A DNA stretch of 64,000 nucleotides from Prorocentrum cordatum (GCA_963575745.1 CAUYUJ010018704.1:724497-788496), one strand, 5' to 3'; shown: positions 40,736 through 52,150, counted from the stretch's first letter. Program-made: numbers and translations. Notes: a model not told the origin generated them from the sequence alone.

Positions 40736-43700
40736 CTGTACTCTCGGAATGTCCTGACCTGGAAAAGCAGGGACACCCGCCGGCCTTGGAGATGTCGGGT
40801 CGTACCCGGCAACTGCGAGCGATGTAGATTGGAAGTTGCGGTTGCAGCGTGGGCGTTGTTGTTCTCGGTTGAGGCGGTTTGTTCCCGGGGTTGATGTGTT
40901 TTCCAGGTGTGTCGTGGTTGCTGCGTCGTCTCGATGTATACCACTTAAAGGGGAGCAGAATATCATGTTCTGCGCACCCCTGCGTTGCCACATGAGGAGT
41001 CGAGTAGACCAGCGTCTGTTCCGCTCCCCTTGCGAGGCCGCGTGTCGAGCAGAGTAGACTACAGCCTCGGAAAGGTTTTCTCCGAGCGCCGCCACACGCG
41101 CCCGTGCCGATCCACAGCGCGTTGGGAATGTCCACATCCGTGCCACCCGCCAGCTTGTAGCGCAGTCGTGTTGCACGTGGGCCACAATTGGTATTCACGA
41201 CGCCGTACCATTACCTCCAGTTTGCGCACGCCCACCACGACGTGGTCGGGATCTTCCGAAGCAACCTTCCCCTTCCCCTTAGAGTCAAAGAATAGCCCAG
41301 GCTCTCCTTTCCAGAGGGGTGGGATGGCTTTTGAAGCGACCCTTCTTTCCCCATTTTGTCGAACTGCGCAAAACCTCGTCGTCATCGTTGTTGCCGCCAG
41401 CGACGTCGTTGTCGGCACCGTCGTCTTCATCGTCGTCGTCGTCGCAGTCGTCTTCGTCGTGGGGGTACCCTTTTCAAATGGTCGCATGTGGCGAGAAGGG
41501 AAGAGTTTTCCCCCAACGCGTCACCATAAGATGGGCTCGGGCATAATACTTTGCGGTGCCCCCCCTTCCTGCGCTGCCTTGTGACGAGTAGACGCTGTTT
41601 GTTCCCCTCCGCCCGGTCCCTTTGGAAACAGAGGGTAAGCACAGGTTCCCTTTTCCAGAGGGGGGCTGTTTCGGAAGCTACCCTTCTCCTCCTTCGTCCT
41701 ACCGAGCTGCGCCAAATCGCGTCGTCGTCGTCCTCGCCGTCATCGTCGTCATCGTCGTCTCTTCTCTCCCCCCTCATGTTGAATTGTGCCAAATGGATTC
41801 GTCGTTGCTGTCGTCGTTGTCATCATCGTCGTCGCAGGCCGACGTCGTTGTCGGCGTCATTCTCGTCGTCTTCATCATTGCCGCCCTTGTCGTCACAGTC
41901 GTCATCGCCGTCGAGGGGGAACCCTTCCCCTTTGCCGCAGGGGGCGAAGAGAGATTTCCCCCAGGCGTCGCCATGTGATTGGCTCGAAGATATAACTCTG
42001 TGGTGCTCCCCCTCCCCGCCGCAACGTGACGAGTAGAGTAGAATAGTTGTTTGTTCAGCCCTCTTTGAGCTGGCACGTTACGAGTAGAATAGGACAGTCG
42101 TGGCCGCCCCCCTGCGTGGACACGTGACGTCGTCGCCCGCGTCGTCGCGTCATGGCGGTCGTCCTTGTCGTCGTCGTTGTCGTCGACGTCCTCATCGTCG
42201 TCATCATCGTCGTTGTTGCTGTTGTTGTCGACATCGCCGTCGTCGTCCCTCGTCTCGTCGTCGTCTTCATCGTCCCTGCATCGTCGTCTTCGTCGTCGTC
42301 GGGGAACTCTTTCCCTTTGTCGCATGGGGCGAAGGCGGAGGAATCCTTCCTCCCTGCGTCGCCATGCGAGTGGTGGAGCATAGTGTCGCCCCGTCTGCGC
42401 TGCCGCGTGACGAGTAGAGTAGAATAGTTCTCTGTTCCGCCCATCCGAGTTGTCGTTCGCGACGGATGGATTGCATTTGTACGTTTCACCTCCCAGAGGA
42501 TGCCATGTGAAGAGTAGAGCAGCATGTTTGTGTTTTCCACGTGGTGAGCCGAGTAGAATCATATGGTTCCTACCCTCCTGCCATATGGAGGGGTCATCCA
42601 AAGCTACCTCCCCCTTCCCTTTATAAACAGAGAGTAAGCCCACGGTCCCCTTTCCACGGGGGGGCTACCTTCGGAAGCTACCCTTCTTCTCCCCCGTAAC
42701 CGAACTGCGCAAAATCTCGTCGTCGTCTGCGTCGTCTTCGTCGTCATCGTTGTCGCCGCCGGCGTCGTTGTTGACGTCCCCGTCGTCTCCATCGTCGTCA
42801 TTCCCGCTGTCGTCTTCGTCCTCGTCGTCGCCGCCGTCGTCAGGGATCCACCCGCCATTAGCGCATGTGGCGAAGAAAGAAGGATACTTCTCCCAGTCGT
42901 TGCCAAGTGATGGGTTTGAGCAAGATGCACTTGAGTGTCCCCTTTGCGCTGCCAAGTGACGAGGAGAGTAGAATAGTTGTTTGTTCTGCCATTCTGAGTT
43001 GACATGTCGCGAGTGGAACAGGACAGTTGGTTTCGCCTCCCTGCGTTGCCACGTGACGTCGTCGTCTGCGTCGTCGTCGTCGGCATCCTCGTCTGTGTCG
43101 TCTTCGTTGTCGGTCCCCGTCGTCGTCGTCATCGTTGTCGTTGTGTTCGTCATTGTCGTCGCGGTCGTCGTCATCGTCGCCGCCGTTGGGGTAGCCTCTC
43201 AATATATCGCATGTGGCGAAGAGAGAAGAATCTTCCCCACATGCGTCGCCATGTGATGGGCTCAAGCAAAGTGTTCTGTGATGCCCCCCCTTTTCCGCTA
43301 CTACACAACGAGTAGAGTAGGACAGCTGTTCGTTCCGCCTCGTGAGTTGCCGTGATCCGAGTAGGACAGGATAGTTGTTCCCGCCATCCCGTGTCTTCCG
43401 TTGTTGCAATCGTCCTCATCGTCGTCGTCCTCCTCATCGTTGTCGCTGTCGTCATCGTCGTCGTCGTCTTCATCGTCCTCGTCCTCGTCGTCGTCGTTGG
43501 GGATCCCCGCCCTTGACGCATGTGGCTAGGATAGAAAAATCTCCCAGACGTGACGGTGTGATGGGTAGAGCACTTTACTCGTTGTGTCCCCCGTTTTGCG
43601 CTGCACAACAGGGTAGTTCTTCCCGCCCCCCTGCGTCTCCACGTGACGTGGTCATCCTCGTCATCGTCGTCCTTGTCCTTGTCGTCGTCGCTCCTCGTCG

Positions 43701-44179
43701 TTTTCTCCCTCGTCGTCGCCGCCGCCGCCATTGTCGTCGTCGTCTTTTTTGTCGTCGTTTCTCCCTCGTCCTATCCGTCGCTTTCCTCGTCATCCTTGTC
43801 GTGATCGTCCCCGTAGTCGTCGTCGACATCATCATCGTCGTCCGATGATGTGTCCTTTTCCTACTCATCCTCATCCTCATCCCCTTCTTTGCCGTCGTCG
43901 TCGTTGCCGTCGTGGGCGTCTTCTTCGTCGTGATTGTCGCTGTCGTCCTTGTCGCTGCCGTTGTCATTGATGTTTTCGTCGTCGGCGTCGTCGTCGATTT
44001 TTCGTCGTTGCCCTCGTCTTCGCCGTCGTCCTTGTCGTTGTCGTTCTCGTCGTCGTCGCGTTCGCCGTCGTCGTCGACGTCGTCGTCATCGCGTTATTCG
44101 TCGTCGTCGTCGGTCTCGTTCGCGTTGTCATGATCGTCGTCGTCGTGTTCTTCGTGTTCGTCGTGGTCGCCCTCGTCGT

Positions 44180-44345
44180 CGTCGCGCGCGGGCGGGCGGG
44201 CGCGCGGGCGGGCGGGCAGGCGCGCGGGTGAGCGGGCGAGCGGGCGGGCGGGCGGGCGGTCGGGAGCGCGTGCGAGCGGGCAGGCAGGAGACCAGATGGT
44301 CGGGCGAGAAGGGGCAGGCGGGCGGGCAGGTGGGCGGGCGGGGAA
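44180..44345. repeat. GGGC minisatellite
   Basis: GCGGGCGGGCGGGCAGGC-type units for about 165 bp. Strong G-runs could form quadruplexes. Confidence 0.9.
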
Positions 44346-44398
44346 GCCGAAAGGGCGAACGGGCGGCTGCCCTCTGCAAGCCCAGAGATCCGACGTTC

Positions 44399-44560
44399 CC
44401 AAAAAATCGGAGCGGGCGGGATTTCGGCAGTGTTCGGCCTCCGGGGCCGGGACAGGGCCTCGGGAGCGTCAACAAACGACTCAGAGCGAACAGCTGGCCC
44501 CAGGGAGGCGGTCCGGACCTCCGGGGCCCACGCGTCGGAAAACCTGGAGCAGCTGGATGT
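44399..44560 (+). repeat. Alpha repeat, copy 3 (diverged)
   Basis: Landmarks TTCGGCAGTGTTCGGCCTCC, GGGGCCGGGACAGGGCCTCG, ACGACTCAGAGCGAACAGC, GCGGTCCGGACCTCCGGGG parallel the alpha copy at 4381-4575 in the same order. Confidence 0.5.
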
Positions 44561-44814
44561 CTGGGAAGGCGGGGGGGGGGCTTTGGAAGCGGCCTTCTTT
44601 CTCCCCTTTTGTGTCGGACTGCGCCGGATCTCGTCGTCGTCGCTGGAGGGCCCTCCCCCACGTGTCGCGTGTGGCGAACAGAACCTTCCCCTTGGCGTCG
44701 CCGCGCCGCATTCGATCCGGATGCTCTTTGGTGTCCCCGCTTCTGCGGTGCCACGTGGCGAGTTGAGTAGAACAGTACGTAGCACCCCACAGTAGCGGAC
44801 AACAGTGATGGTGC

Positions 44815-44880
44815 GGGCGCGGGGTGGGTCGCGGGTGGTTCGCGGGTGGTTCGCGGGGTGGGTCGCGGGGGGGTCGCCGG
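44815..44880. repeat. GGTTCGCGGGT tandem repeat
   Basis: GGGTGGGTCGCGGGTGGTTC-type units, about five copies of 11-16 bp. Confidence 0.8.
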
Positions 44881-45155
44881 GGATGAACGTTTGTTAAAAC
44901 ATAGGGTTTTCCAGCCTGGCGCAGCCCCTCTCCCCTGTCCTGCCTCTGCTTTATCGCATGTGCTCCTCCTCCGTTGCCTCTTGGCTTAAGGCCGCTCTAA
45001 GAGCGGCCTCAGCATCTCTTTTTGTAGGTGGGCGGGCGGGGCCATAGCACGCTGCGCCGATCGCGCGGCTCCTCGCCTGCCCCCGGCCGGTGGGGCGGCC
45101 AGGCGCCGGAGGAGGAGCGGCGAGGGGCGCCGCGGGAGAGTGAGGCGCCGGGCCG

Positions 45156-48100
45156 GTGCCTGCGCTGGGCAGTCGTGATGCGGCCTTTGCACGTATCGAG
45201 TGCACTATCGCCCTTGCAGCGGGCGCGCTCGCGACCTGGTTGGATGCTCCATTCGGCGTGAGCTGGTATGCGACGGTCCACGCCTCGGCCACGATGATGG
45301 GGTCCGAGGATGGAGGTCACGAGCGGGCAGGGCCAGAGGATGCAGCGGACGAGAGGCGGCGAGCGGACCCAAGTGCGTCTGTCGCCGCCAGCTGCGAGGA
45401 GGGGAGCAGTGATGATATGCCAGCGGTTGCGGCGCCCCCAAGGCCACCAGTTTCCGCGGCGCCTCCTGCGCCTGATGAGCCCCGGGCTACGGACCCGCCG
45501 CCAGCCATGGCCGGTCCGGGCCGGCGCTCTCATCGAGGAGACGTGAGCTCGAGCGAGTACTCCGTCTACTACGGATACTACTACGCCGACCGTGCTCTCG
45601 CGGGGTCGGCACCTGCGCCAGCACCGCAGGTTCCACCTCGCGTGCCCAGTGGCCTCGAGGAGCCCAAGGCGGGCGAAACGGAGGAGGAGGACACCGCGCA
45701 GCAGGAAGAGGCAGCGCGGCCAGAGGCTGAGNNNNNNNNNNNNNNNNNNNNNNNNNNNNNNNNNNNNNNNNNNNNNNNNNNNNNNNNNNNNNNNNNNNNN
45801 NNNNNNNNNNNNNNNNNNNNNNNNNNNNNNNGGGATCTCCAACACCACGTTCAGACCCTGTTTGGGGGAGGACCTGTCGGACGACTTGTCCAGACGCTCC
45901 AGCAGCTCCGTTGGACCTGGCCCACATTTGGCATCATGTACGACGACTGGGGCTGCCAGATCAGTTGGCTAAACTTACCCCAAAACGCCTTCCTTCACAT
46001 GCTGCGGGCCTCACAACGCAGAGCCTTTCTGAGGAGGATCAAGCCACGGCGTCACGACCTTGGATACCTTGCCTCTGTCAGACAGGGCCTCGACCTCTTC
46101 GCCAGCACGTGGCTCGCCCGAACGAAAGGAGCAGCCAAATGCAATGCCTGGCAGCTGGCGCTCCTCCTGAACTACCTGTCGGGCGTGGACCACACCCAAC
46201 AGCGACGATCCCGATCAAACACGTCTGCTGACCCCGGCCCCATCTGCCGATACTGCGACGAGGAAGAGGAAACTCAGGAGCACACTGTCCGCGACTGCAA
46301 GTGCTGGGCCCGAGAAAGACTCCCTCTCACCACCCTCATCAGTGACGAGCAGTGGGCCCGTCTTCCGCCGCACACAAGACACTGCGGGCTCTTCGATGAA
46401 GACCCAGCCCTCCTCGACCTGCAGGCCGACCTCGCGAGAGACCCGCTACCTCAGCCCATACCGCGGCCCCCACCTGAGGGAGATCCTGCGGCTTCAGCCC
46501 AGGACTCCTACACCACCTACCTTGACCACGACACTGGTTGGACATGGGTCTACGCTGCCACGGACGGTGCAGGCACCAACCAAGCCATCCCATTGCTAGC
46601 ACGAGCGGGCTACGGCGTCTACTACGGCATCGACCACCGCATGAACTACAGTGCACGCGTTCACGGCATTACGCAGAACGCACAGCTTGCGGAGACCCTC
46701 GCCATTGTCCACCTCACGGCATGTGCTGAACGGCCCGTACACGTTTTCGTAGACAACCAAGCGGTGGTTGATGGGTTCCAAAGGATCATCGACGGACACT
46801 CACCACCGCAGGGCACGCACGTGGAGCTCTGGGAAAAGATCCACCGATGCGTCATGGCCAAGCCCAACATGTTCCGCGTCGGGAAAATCGCAAGCCACCA
46901 GGGCGACATGGGCATCGACCTCGGGACCATCGGGCCCATCGCGGAGGAGTTCAATCGTCAGGCTGACGCCCTCGCCACAACGGCGGCACGTACTCATAAC
47001 CTTCCAGACGACAATGTCGAAGCTGCCAAAACACGACATCGCCAAGCGACCGTGCTTCATGGAGTCGCTGTCGCCATCTACGAGCGTAGACACCGTACAC
47101 TCCCCCTCCCACACCGCAGGGCTGGGTTCACAGCAGCGGAACTCAACAAAATGGAACCAAATCCCCTGCTGTCTGACCAGGCACCACCCGCGGCTGGACC
47201 AGACATCCCACAGAACCCGGACGAGCTCTGGGCCGAGGCCCAACGGGCGATATTCGACGAACAGGAGGACGACCCGTTCGGCTTTGGCGGGGGCCTTGAC
47301 TTCCTATGCGACGGGCCAGCCAGCGCCAACCTTGCCCCGTCGGGCACCCGCACGTCGCCCTCGACTCCGCCACTGAGAGCGGCATCGCACCCACATGACA
47401 ACGCCGCTCACCTTCAAGACGCTGACGAACAGGAGGACGACCTGTTCAGCTTCGGTGGGGGATCGGACGCTCTGGACGACGGACCAGCCAGCGAAAACCC
47501 TGCCCCGTCGGGCAACCTCTCGATGCCTACCGCGACTCCGTCCCCGAGAGCGACATCGCCCCCATACGATGATATCGGCCACCGCCAAGACGCCGACGAC
47601 GACCTGGGTGACCCCCGCGGACTGAGGGGCATAGACGACGCACCGCCGACACCCCACGCTGCCGACCATGCCGCCCTACCGAGACGCCACCCTTCTACGC
47701 GACCGACCTCAGAGCCCTTGCACGGCATCATGATTGGTCCCACCCCGCAAACCACTCCGCCCCCCCACCGGCGGCAGCCCGCGGGGGCGGCTTCAGCCCC
47801 CCCGCAGGGCACTGAACCAGACAGGCCCTCGCGCCCCGTCCACGCTTCCATCGTTGCTGAACGAGAGGATGCGGCTCTCCCGACCTCTCGGGGCGTGGCC
47901 CTAGCGGCTCCAGCCCTGGGGTCGCGTGTTCCCCTCCAGTCACCTTCCAAGGGTGACGGACGACAGCGTACAGGGTGCCGCACTACGCTAGTCCACCATC
48001 TGGACAGGCGTACCGAGGACCTCGCCTCTGTCTCGAGGCCCTCGGCCGCTGGCACTGAGCAGCCACCCCTCACCGACCGCGAAACCGAGCTGTCCCAGGC

Positions 48101-48311
48101 TATGGCTGCTCCCCAGCAGAGGTGCGTTGCTCTCGCCGCGGACCTCGCCGCCGCCCAAGCTCGCCAAGGCCCTCTACTCCAGCGCCTCCACAGCGCCGGG
48201 CGAGCCTTCGCCGAGCTGCTCACGCCCTCGCCCGATGGTGCCGTGCCGTCACTCACCATCCAAGCTATGCTGTCATCGTTCCGCGGCGCTCCACCTGGTG
48301 CCCCGCGCTAA
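45156..48311 (+). mobile_element. LINE-type ORF with zinc knuckle and RNase H, interrupted by the assembly gap
   Basis: Open on the plus strand across the gap, stop at 48309-48311. Before the gap (to 45731) the text is acidic/Ala-Pro-rich with EYSVYYGYYYADRAL, perhaps an N-terminal disordered region. After it: a post-RT helical segment (LRASQRRAFLRRIKPRRHDL), then a zinc knuckle C-X2-C-X8-H-X4-C (CRYCDEEEETQEHTVRDC, ~46240-46300) as found downstream of many LINE reverse transcriptases. Next is an RNase H fold (~46520-46990) with the acidic set at ATDGAG, LAETLAIVH, VFVDNQAVV and NRQADALA. The tail is disordered and holds two to three ~48-residue acidic repeats (EQEDDPFGFGGGLD / EQEDDLFSFGGGSD). 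No endonuclease or reverse-transcriptase block is present, so they are lost in the gap (real size unknown) or the copy is rearranged. The frame after the gap is intact for 826 codons, suggesting a young copy. Confidence 0.75.
45732..45831. other. Assembly gap (100 N)
   Basis: Exactly 100 unspecified bases, the usual placeholder for a gap of unknown length. Apparent coding continuity across it is meaningless. Confidence 0.99.
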
Positions 48312-48675
48312 TCTCCTCCTTTCTGCCTGCCCGTGTGTACGCGTGGCTCCGCGTCCACGGTGTCAGGGCGTGGGGGCGGGGGGTGCCCCGTCACTGCGCG
48401 CCGCTTGCGGCCAAGCGCCCAACTGGCGGTCTGCCAAGCCGCCTAGCCACGTGTCAGCACGTCGCCTTTCTTGTTGGGGCCTCTTTCTTTACGCGGTCTG
48501 ACAGGTGAGATCATCACCGTCTGTCCGCCGTCTGTAGCGTCTGTCGCACTGCGCCGGGGGAGGGGGTTTTTGTTGCCCGCCCTCGTATCTAAAGGCTGCA
48601 CCGCCGCAAATAGTGTTTTGCGAGTTGTCGCACCGCAGTGCGCCTCGCGGACGGACCCTGGTCCGCCTACTTGTC

Positions 48676-48678
<3 letters not shown>

Positions 48679-48767
<89 letters not shown>
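48679..48767. repeat. (CT)n microsatellite
   Basis: About 89 bp of uninterrupted CT, about 370 bp after the end of the LINE-type ORF. Confidence 0.97.
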
Positions 48768-48771
<4 letters not shown>

Positions 48772-49195
48772 GACGCAGGAATTATAGCGCCAATATCCTG
48801 CCCGCCAGGGGCCGCATCAACGCCTGGCCGCCCGCCGAGTTTGCGCGCCGAGGCCCATCGCCCCCCAAGGCAATCGCGCCCTCGCTCTCCCCCCCCGCAC
48901 CGCCCCCCAGGGGAAAACTGCAGGCGCCTGCAACTGCTCGTCTGTGATGTCGGATGGCTCGTCGCCGCCCGCGAAGTCGTCATTGTCGTCGCCGCCCGAG
49001 GAGGCGCGGGGGCCGTCGCCGCCCGCGAAGTCGCCATGGTCGCCGCCGCCCGAGAAGTCGTCATGGTCGTGGCCGACCGCGAAGTCGTCATTGTCGTCGC
49101 CGACCACAGAGCTGTCGGGGGCTGTCAATGGAAGGGGTTCACCATCCTCGGGGCGTTCTTACATCGAAGCAAGCGGTCGGATGGGGCGGCGAGGA

Positions 49196-49343
49196 GGAAA
49201 CCGAAAAGGATGAGCAGGGAATGGGGGCAAGGTGGAGGTGGAGCGGGAAGAAGGAGGAGGCAGGCGACCAAGGGAAATGGGGGGCGAAGCAGGGGAAGGA
49301 ACGGAGACGCGCACTAGATCGCTTCACGCCCAGGGGGGGGGAT

Positions 49344-49345
<2 letters not shown>
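49196..49345 (-). repeat. Inverted-duplicate segment, copy 1
   Basis: Plus strand has GGAAACCGAAAAGGATGAGC, GGTGGAGGTGGAGCGGGAAG, CAGGCGACCAAGGGAAATGG, GGAACGGAGACGCGCACTAG, ATCGCTTCACGCCCAGGGGG and then GA repeats. The reverse complement is found at about 56844-56990, next to CT repeats. The two copies differ by few bases. Confidence 0.85.
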
Positions 49346-49378
<33 letters not shown>

Positions 49379-49409
49379 GACGAGATGAGAGAGAGAGAGA
49401 GAGGAGAGA

Positions 49410-49452
<43 letters not shown>
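49345..49452. repeat. (GA)n microsatellite
   Basis: GA repeats with a few CGA, GAT and GGA interruptions. Confidence 0.97.
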
Positions 49453-49455
<3 letters not shown>

Positions 49456-49546
49456 CCGTCTCCTCTTGCTACGTTCGGGAAGGCTTTTGATAATCAGCAG
49501 GGGTTGCGGCGAACGCGAACGACCAGGGGGTGCCAGCCTGCAGATC

Positions 49547-49627
49547 TGACGATCATCCGACGTCAGATGGTCGTCAGATTTGGACCGCAAGCCTGACAAC
49601 CATCTGACGTCAGACGATCATCAGATC
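49547..49627. repeat. TGACGTCA-type palindrome cluster
   Basis: Two imperfect palindromes (CTGACGATCATCCGACGTCAG, split around TCCGACGTCAGA, and GACAACCATCTGACGTCAG followed by ACGATCATCAG). They resemble those at 9375-9520, 51089-51215 and 58940-59010 but use GATCATC arms instead of CAATGATC. Confidence 0.75.
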
Positions 49628-50104
49628 AACAGTCGCGATTTGCTTGGGTTTCAGACCCTCCCACTGTCCCGATCGCCCTCCCCCTGCTATCCCTCCTTCT
49701 CCTCAAGACCTCTCTCCCTGCTCGTCCCTTCTGCTCTTCATCCTCCCCCCCCCCCCCGCCCTCCTCGTCATCCATGCTTCTCCTCCTCCCCCCGCCCCCT
49801 TCCATCGTCCTTCTCCATCATTCTCCTCCTCCGCCCGCCCCTTCCTCCTCTCTCATAGTTTCTCCTATCTGCTGCGTTACACCGCAAAGCGTGAGAAAGA
49901 GATGCGGCAGCTATTCAGTTAGCGGTCTAATATCAATGCCCCTCCTTCGCCCTTGGCGGACAATGCACCAGCGATTCGCGTCGGCCCCAATCCCGACTGC
50001 AACCCCCTAGCGACAGCGCGCCAACCGCGACGCCGCTACGACAGCTCAACAACTCGCCGCCCGCTCCTTCCCACCCCCCCCCCCTCCCCGCGAAATCAAA
50101 AAAA

Positions 50105-50193
50105 TGCAGTCCGAAAGACGGCCATCTTCTGCTCGATGTCTTTGCCCTTGCAGGCCTCAATCATCTGCTCGTCGGTCCACCTAGCGAGCCGCC
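50105..50193 (-). CDS. Single recognisable exon, unknown product
   Basis: Minus strand after acceptor GCTCGCTAG (about 50194) reads WTDEQMIEACKGKDIEQKMA then VFRTAFF-stop. The composition is clearly protein-like and flanking frames are not. It may belong with the basic ORF at 50697-50843 upstream on the same strand, but the splice join was not established. Confidence 0.4.
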
Positions 50194-50696
50194 GGCGTTA
50201 AACGCGCCAAAAGAGGCAGCGCCAGGAGGACATGGTGGAGGTTCATGAACCAGGAGGAGGGGCGACGAGGGCGCTCGAGGAGGATGAGGCGTGGATGGGC
50301 CCCGTCTGAATGCATTGGGAATTCGCGGGCAGGTTTAAGAGGATTAGGTTTGAGAGGACCTGGTCTGGCGAGTGTTACCCTGGGAGGGCGAGGTGGGGGG
50401 TGAATGGGTTGCCGAGTCTGGGGTGGCGACCACCGAGAACGCGGTCCAATAACGACGCCATGTCCCCAAGCAGCGTCTTGCAATCCATTGCCCCGTTTCC
50501 AAGCAAACGAAAACCACGGGCGATTTTGAGATAGACTGAACGCGAGAATGGGTGAACTTTACTGCCCAGGCGACTTCCCAGTAGACACCGCCACGCCCGT
50601 CTTCAAGAAGTCCTGCGATCGGGTGGTCAGCAAATCATGGCCGATCGATTCTCGGATCGGGGTGTCCCTGCGCGAGATTTCTCGGACCAAGGTTCA

Positions 50697-50843
50697 TCGG
50701 GCCAGGGTTTCTCGGACCAGGGTTCTCGGAAACAGATTTATCCCGACTTCCTTTCTGACGCCGCGTTTGGCCCCTGCTTTCGGCTTGGCCGCAGCAGCTC
50801 GCTTGGCGCCAGCTTTGCCAGCAGCTTTCATGGCTTTCGCCAT
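50697..50843 (-). CDS. Short Lys/Ala-rich basic ORF (first exon?)
   Basis: ATG at 50843 gives MAKAMKAAGKAGAKRAAAAK then PKAGAKRGVRKEVGINLFPR. The Lys/Ala pattern resembles tails of basic nuclear proteins (histone-H1-like or dinoflagellate histone-like), but no fold is visible and the likeness is compositional only. A possible non-canonical donor (CAGAAAG|GAAGTC) lies after RGVRK. After that the frame runs into a short minisatellite (CTCGGACCAGGGTTYCTCGG-type, 50690-50740). Confidence 0.35.
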
Positions 50844-51088
50844 TGCCGCCGCGCGACACCCCGAAGCCGATCCGAGGCCCTCGCGCCGTCGATCACTCAA
50901 GGCTGGCGCGCGAGATCACATCACATTGTCGTGCAATTGTGATTCATGATTGCATGGCCAGGTTTGGATATACATGCGAAACATCCATTACTGTCATGCA
51001 CATACTTTTGAAGATGTACAAGGAAACGACCGTCAAACCAGAGATTATGTCATAAAACGCACATATAATTAAACACATAATACACACA

Positions 51089-51215
51089 ACGATCTGACAA
51101 TGATCTGACGTCAGACCATTGTCAGACATGATGTCTGACAATGCCTGACGTCAGGCCATCTTCAGACCATTGTCAGATCTACGATCTGACAATGGTCTGA
51201 CGTCAGATCATTGTC
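51089..51215. repeat. TGACGTCA palindromes, near-perfect
   Basis: GATCTGACAATGATCTGACG followed by TCAGACCATTGTCAGA (51090-51126); a second, TGTCTGACAATGCCTGACGT with CAGGCCATCTTCAG (51130-51160); and GATCTGACAATGGTCTGACG with TCAGATCATTGTCAGATC (51183-51220). Each is a ~36-bp inverted repeat centred on TGACGTCA. AT-rich DNA around it (50950-51400) has no supportable gene. Confidence 0.85.
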
Positions 51216-51623
51216 AGATCGATGTTATTTTTTGTTCGCCCTATTGTTTGCACAATTTCGGGCTAACGGTGGCAAGTTTATAATTGTTTAACACTAAATA
51301 TGATGAAGCATTCTGATATGTTCTAACTAAAACAATTTAATACACACAATGTTGCTAACTTCTATGTAACAAGTGCATTCTCTGTGGTCACATGTCTACC
51401 TTGACATTGCATGTCTCGCATGGTTTGCCGTGTGGTGTAAGCGGCGGAATTCACGAACGCTGATTGCCAAGTATGCGATGTACACACGAGAGGACCTCCA
51501 GCAGTGCCCTCAAGAAGCGACGGTTACCATTTCTGGTTACTCATGGGCTGACAGGGGGGCTCTTGACTCACACTTGAAATAGGCTGGCATCTATCACTGT
51601 GGACTTGCCAACATGGTTCACCA

Positions 51624-51776
51624 CCCACAGAACCACCCAAACCCAACCCGAAGGCTCAGATTTTTAATCGATTTCCAGTGGGGGGGGGGGGAGTCGGGAC
51701 ACATGGAGGAAACCTATGTGGAACACTTACCTTCCCAACCCGAAATTCGGGTCTTCGGGTTGGGTTGGGGTGGTCT
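51624..51776. repeat. Inverted repeat with ~20-bp arms
   Basis: CCACCCAAACCCAACCCGAA at about 51632-51651 pairs with TTCGGGTTGGGTTGGGGTGG at about 51757-51776, leaving a ~105-nt loop. Confidence 0.6.
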
Positions 51777-51974
51777 GGTAAGTAGCTAATAGCGCACAAT
51801 CCGTTCAACAATTCGATCGACCAGGCGAATCGGCGCGCTGCCTCGAGGGAGATGCCCGACACTACACGTAACGACTGAATGCCAACCAATACGAACTTGC
51901 TGCCGAACAAAAAAACGACCACCCAGAAATCGGTTTTTGTTTGGCAGAACATACCCATGCCCATGAGGGCAGTA

Positions 51975-52150
51975 TTAGAAATTCTGCATCTCAGAGATGG
52001 TCATGCCCTCCTCTCCCCTGGTCATTATCTTTATCGTCCTCCCCCTCGCCTTCCACCTCCTCCTCCCCGCTCCTGAGACGACTTGGTTAATCGTTGGCAT
52101 TGGCGCCTCAGTCAAAGGTTCTCCAACAGCGAGGCTGACGGTTTCGGCTC
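51975..52150 (-). CDS. Possible C-terminal exon, unknown product
   Basis: Minus strand reads SLAVGEPLTEAPMPTINQVV, then GAGRRRWKARGRTIKIMTRG and EEGMTISEMQNF-stop at 51977-51975, more protein-like than the plus-strand alternative. No acceptor or partner exon is settled. The adjoining 52160-52950 is open on both strands and ambiguous. Confidence 0.3.

Larger units (their letters stand above)
40970..44790. repeat. Field of ~300-400-bp diverged repeats around CGT/GTC microsatellites
   Basis: Each unit has the same signposts. (1) CGTGACGAGTAGAGTAGAAT followed by AGTTGTTTGTTC (or variants) near 41000, 41586, 42028, 42408, 42958, 43306 and 44752, often with a second GAGTAGRACAGG about 45 bp later. 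(2) CCCTTTCCAGAGGGG and GAAGCTACCCTTCTYC near 41310, 41660 and 42645. (3) A (CGT)n/(GTC)n core. (4) GCATGTGGCGAAGAGAGAAG then TCTTCCCC(CA)GCGTCGCCAT near 41480, 41945, 42335, 42865, 43215 and 44660. Translations are Arg/Thr/Asp or Ser/Val shadows of the microsatellite; no gene is called. Confidence 0.75.

Noticed and set aside
43255-43275. GGGCTCAAG as another spliced-leader relic
   Set aside because: It is a variant of a repeat signpost (GATGGGCTCGAG in sister units) and precedes no ORF.
41551-44785. Asp/Thr/Arg-rich frames across the CGT field
   Set aside because: Microsatellite translations with no domain and no splice structure.
45156-45900. Continuous protein across the N gap
   Set aside because: Frame continuity through 100 placeholder bases carries no information.
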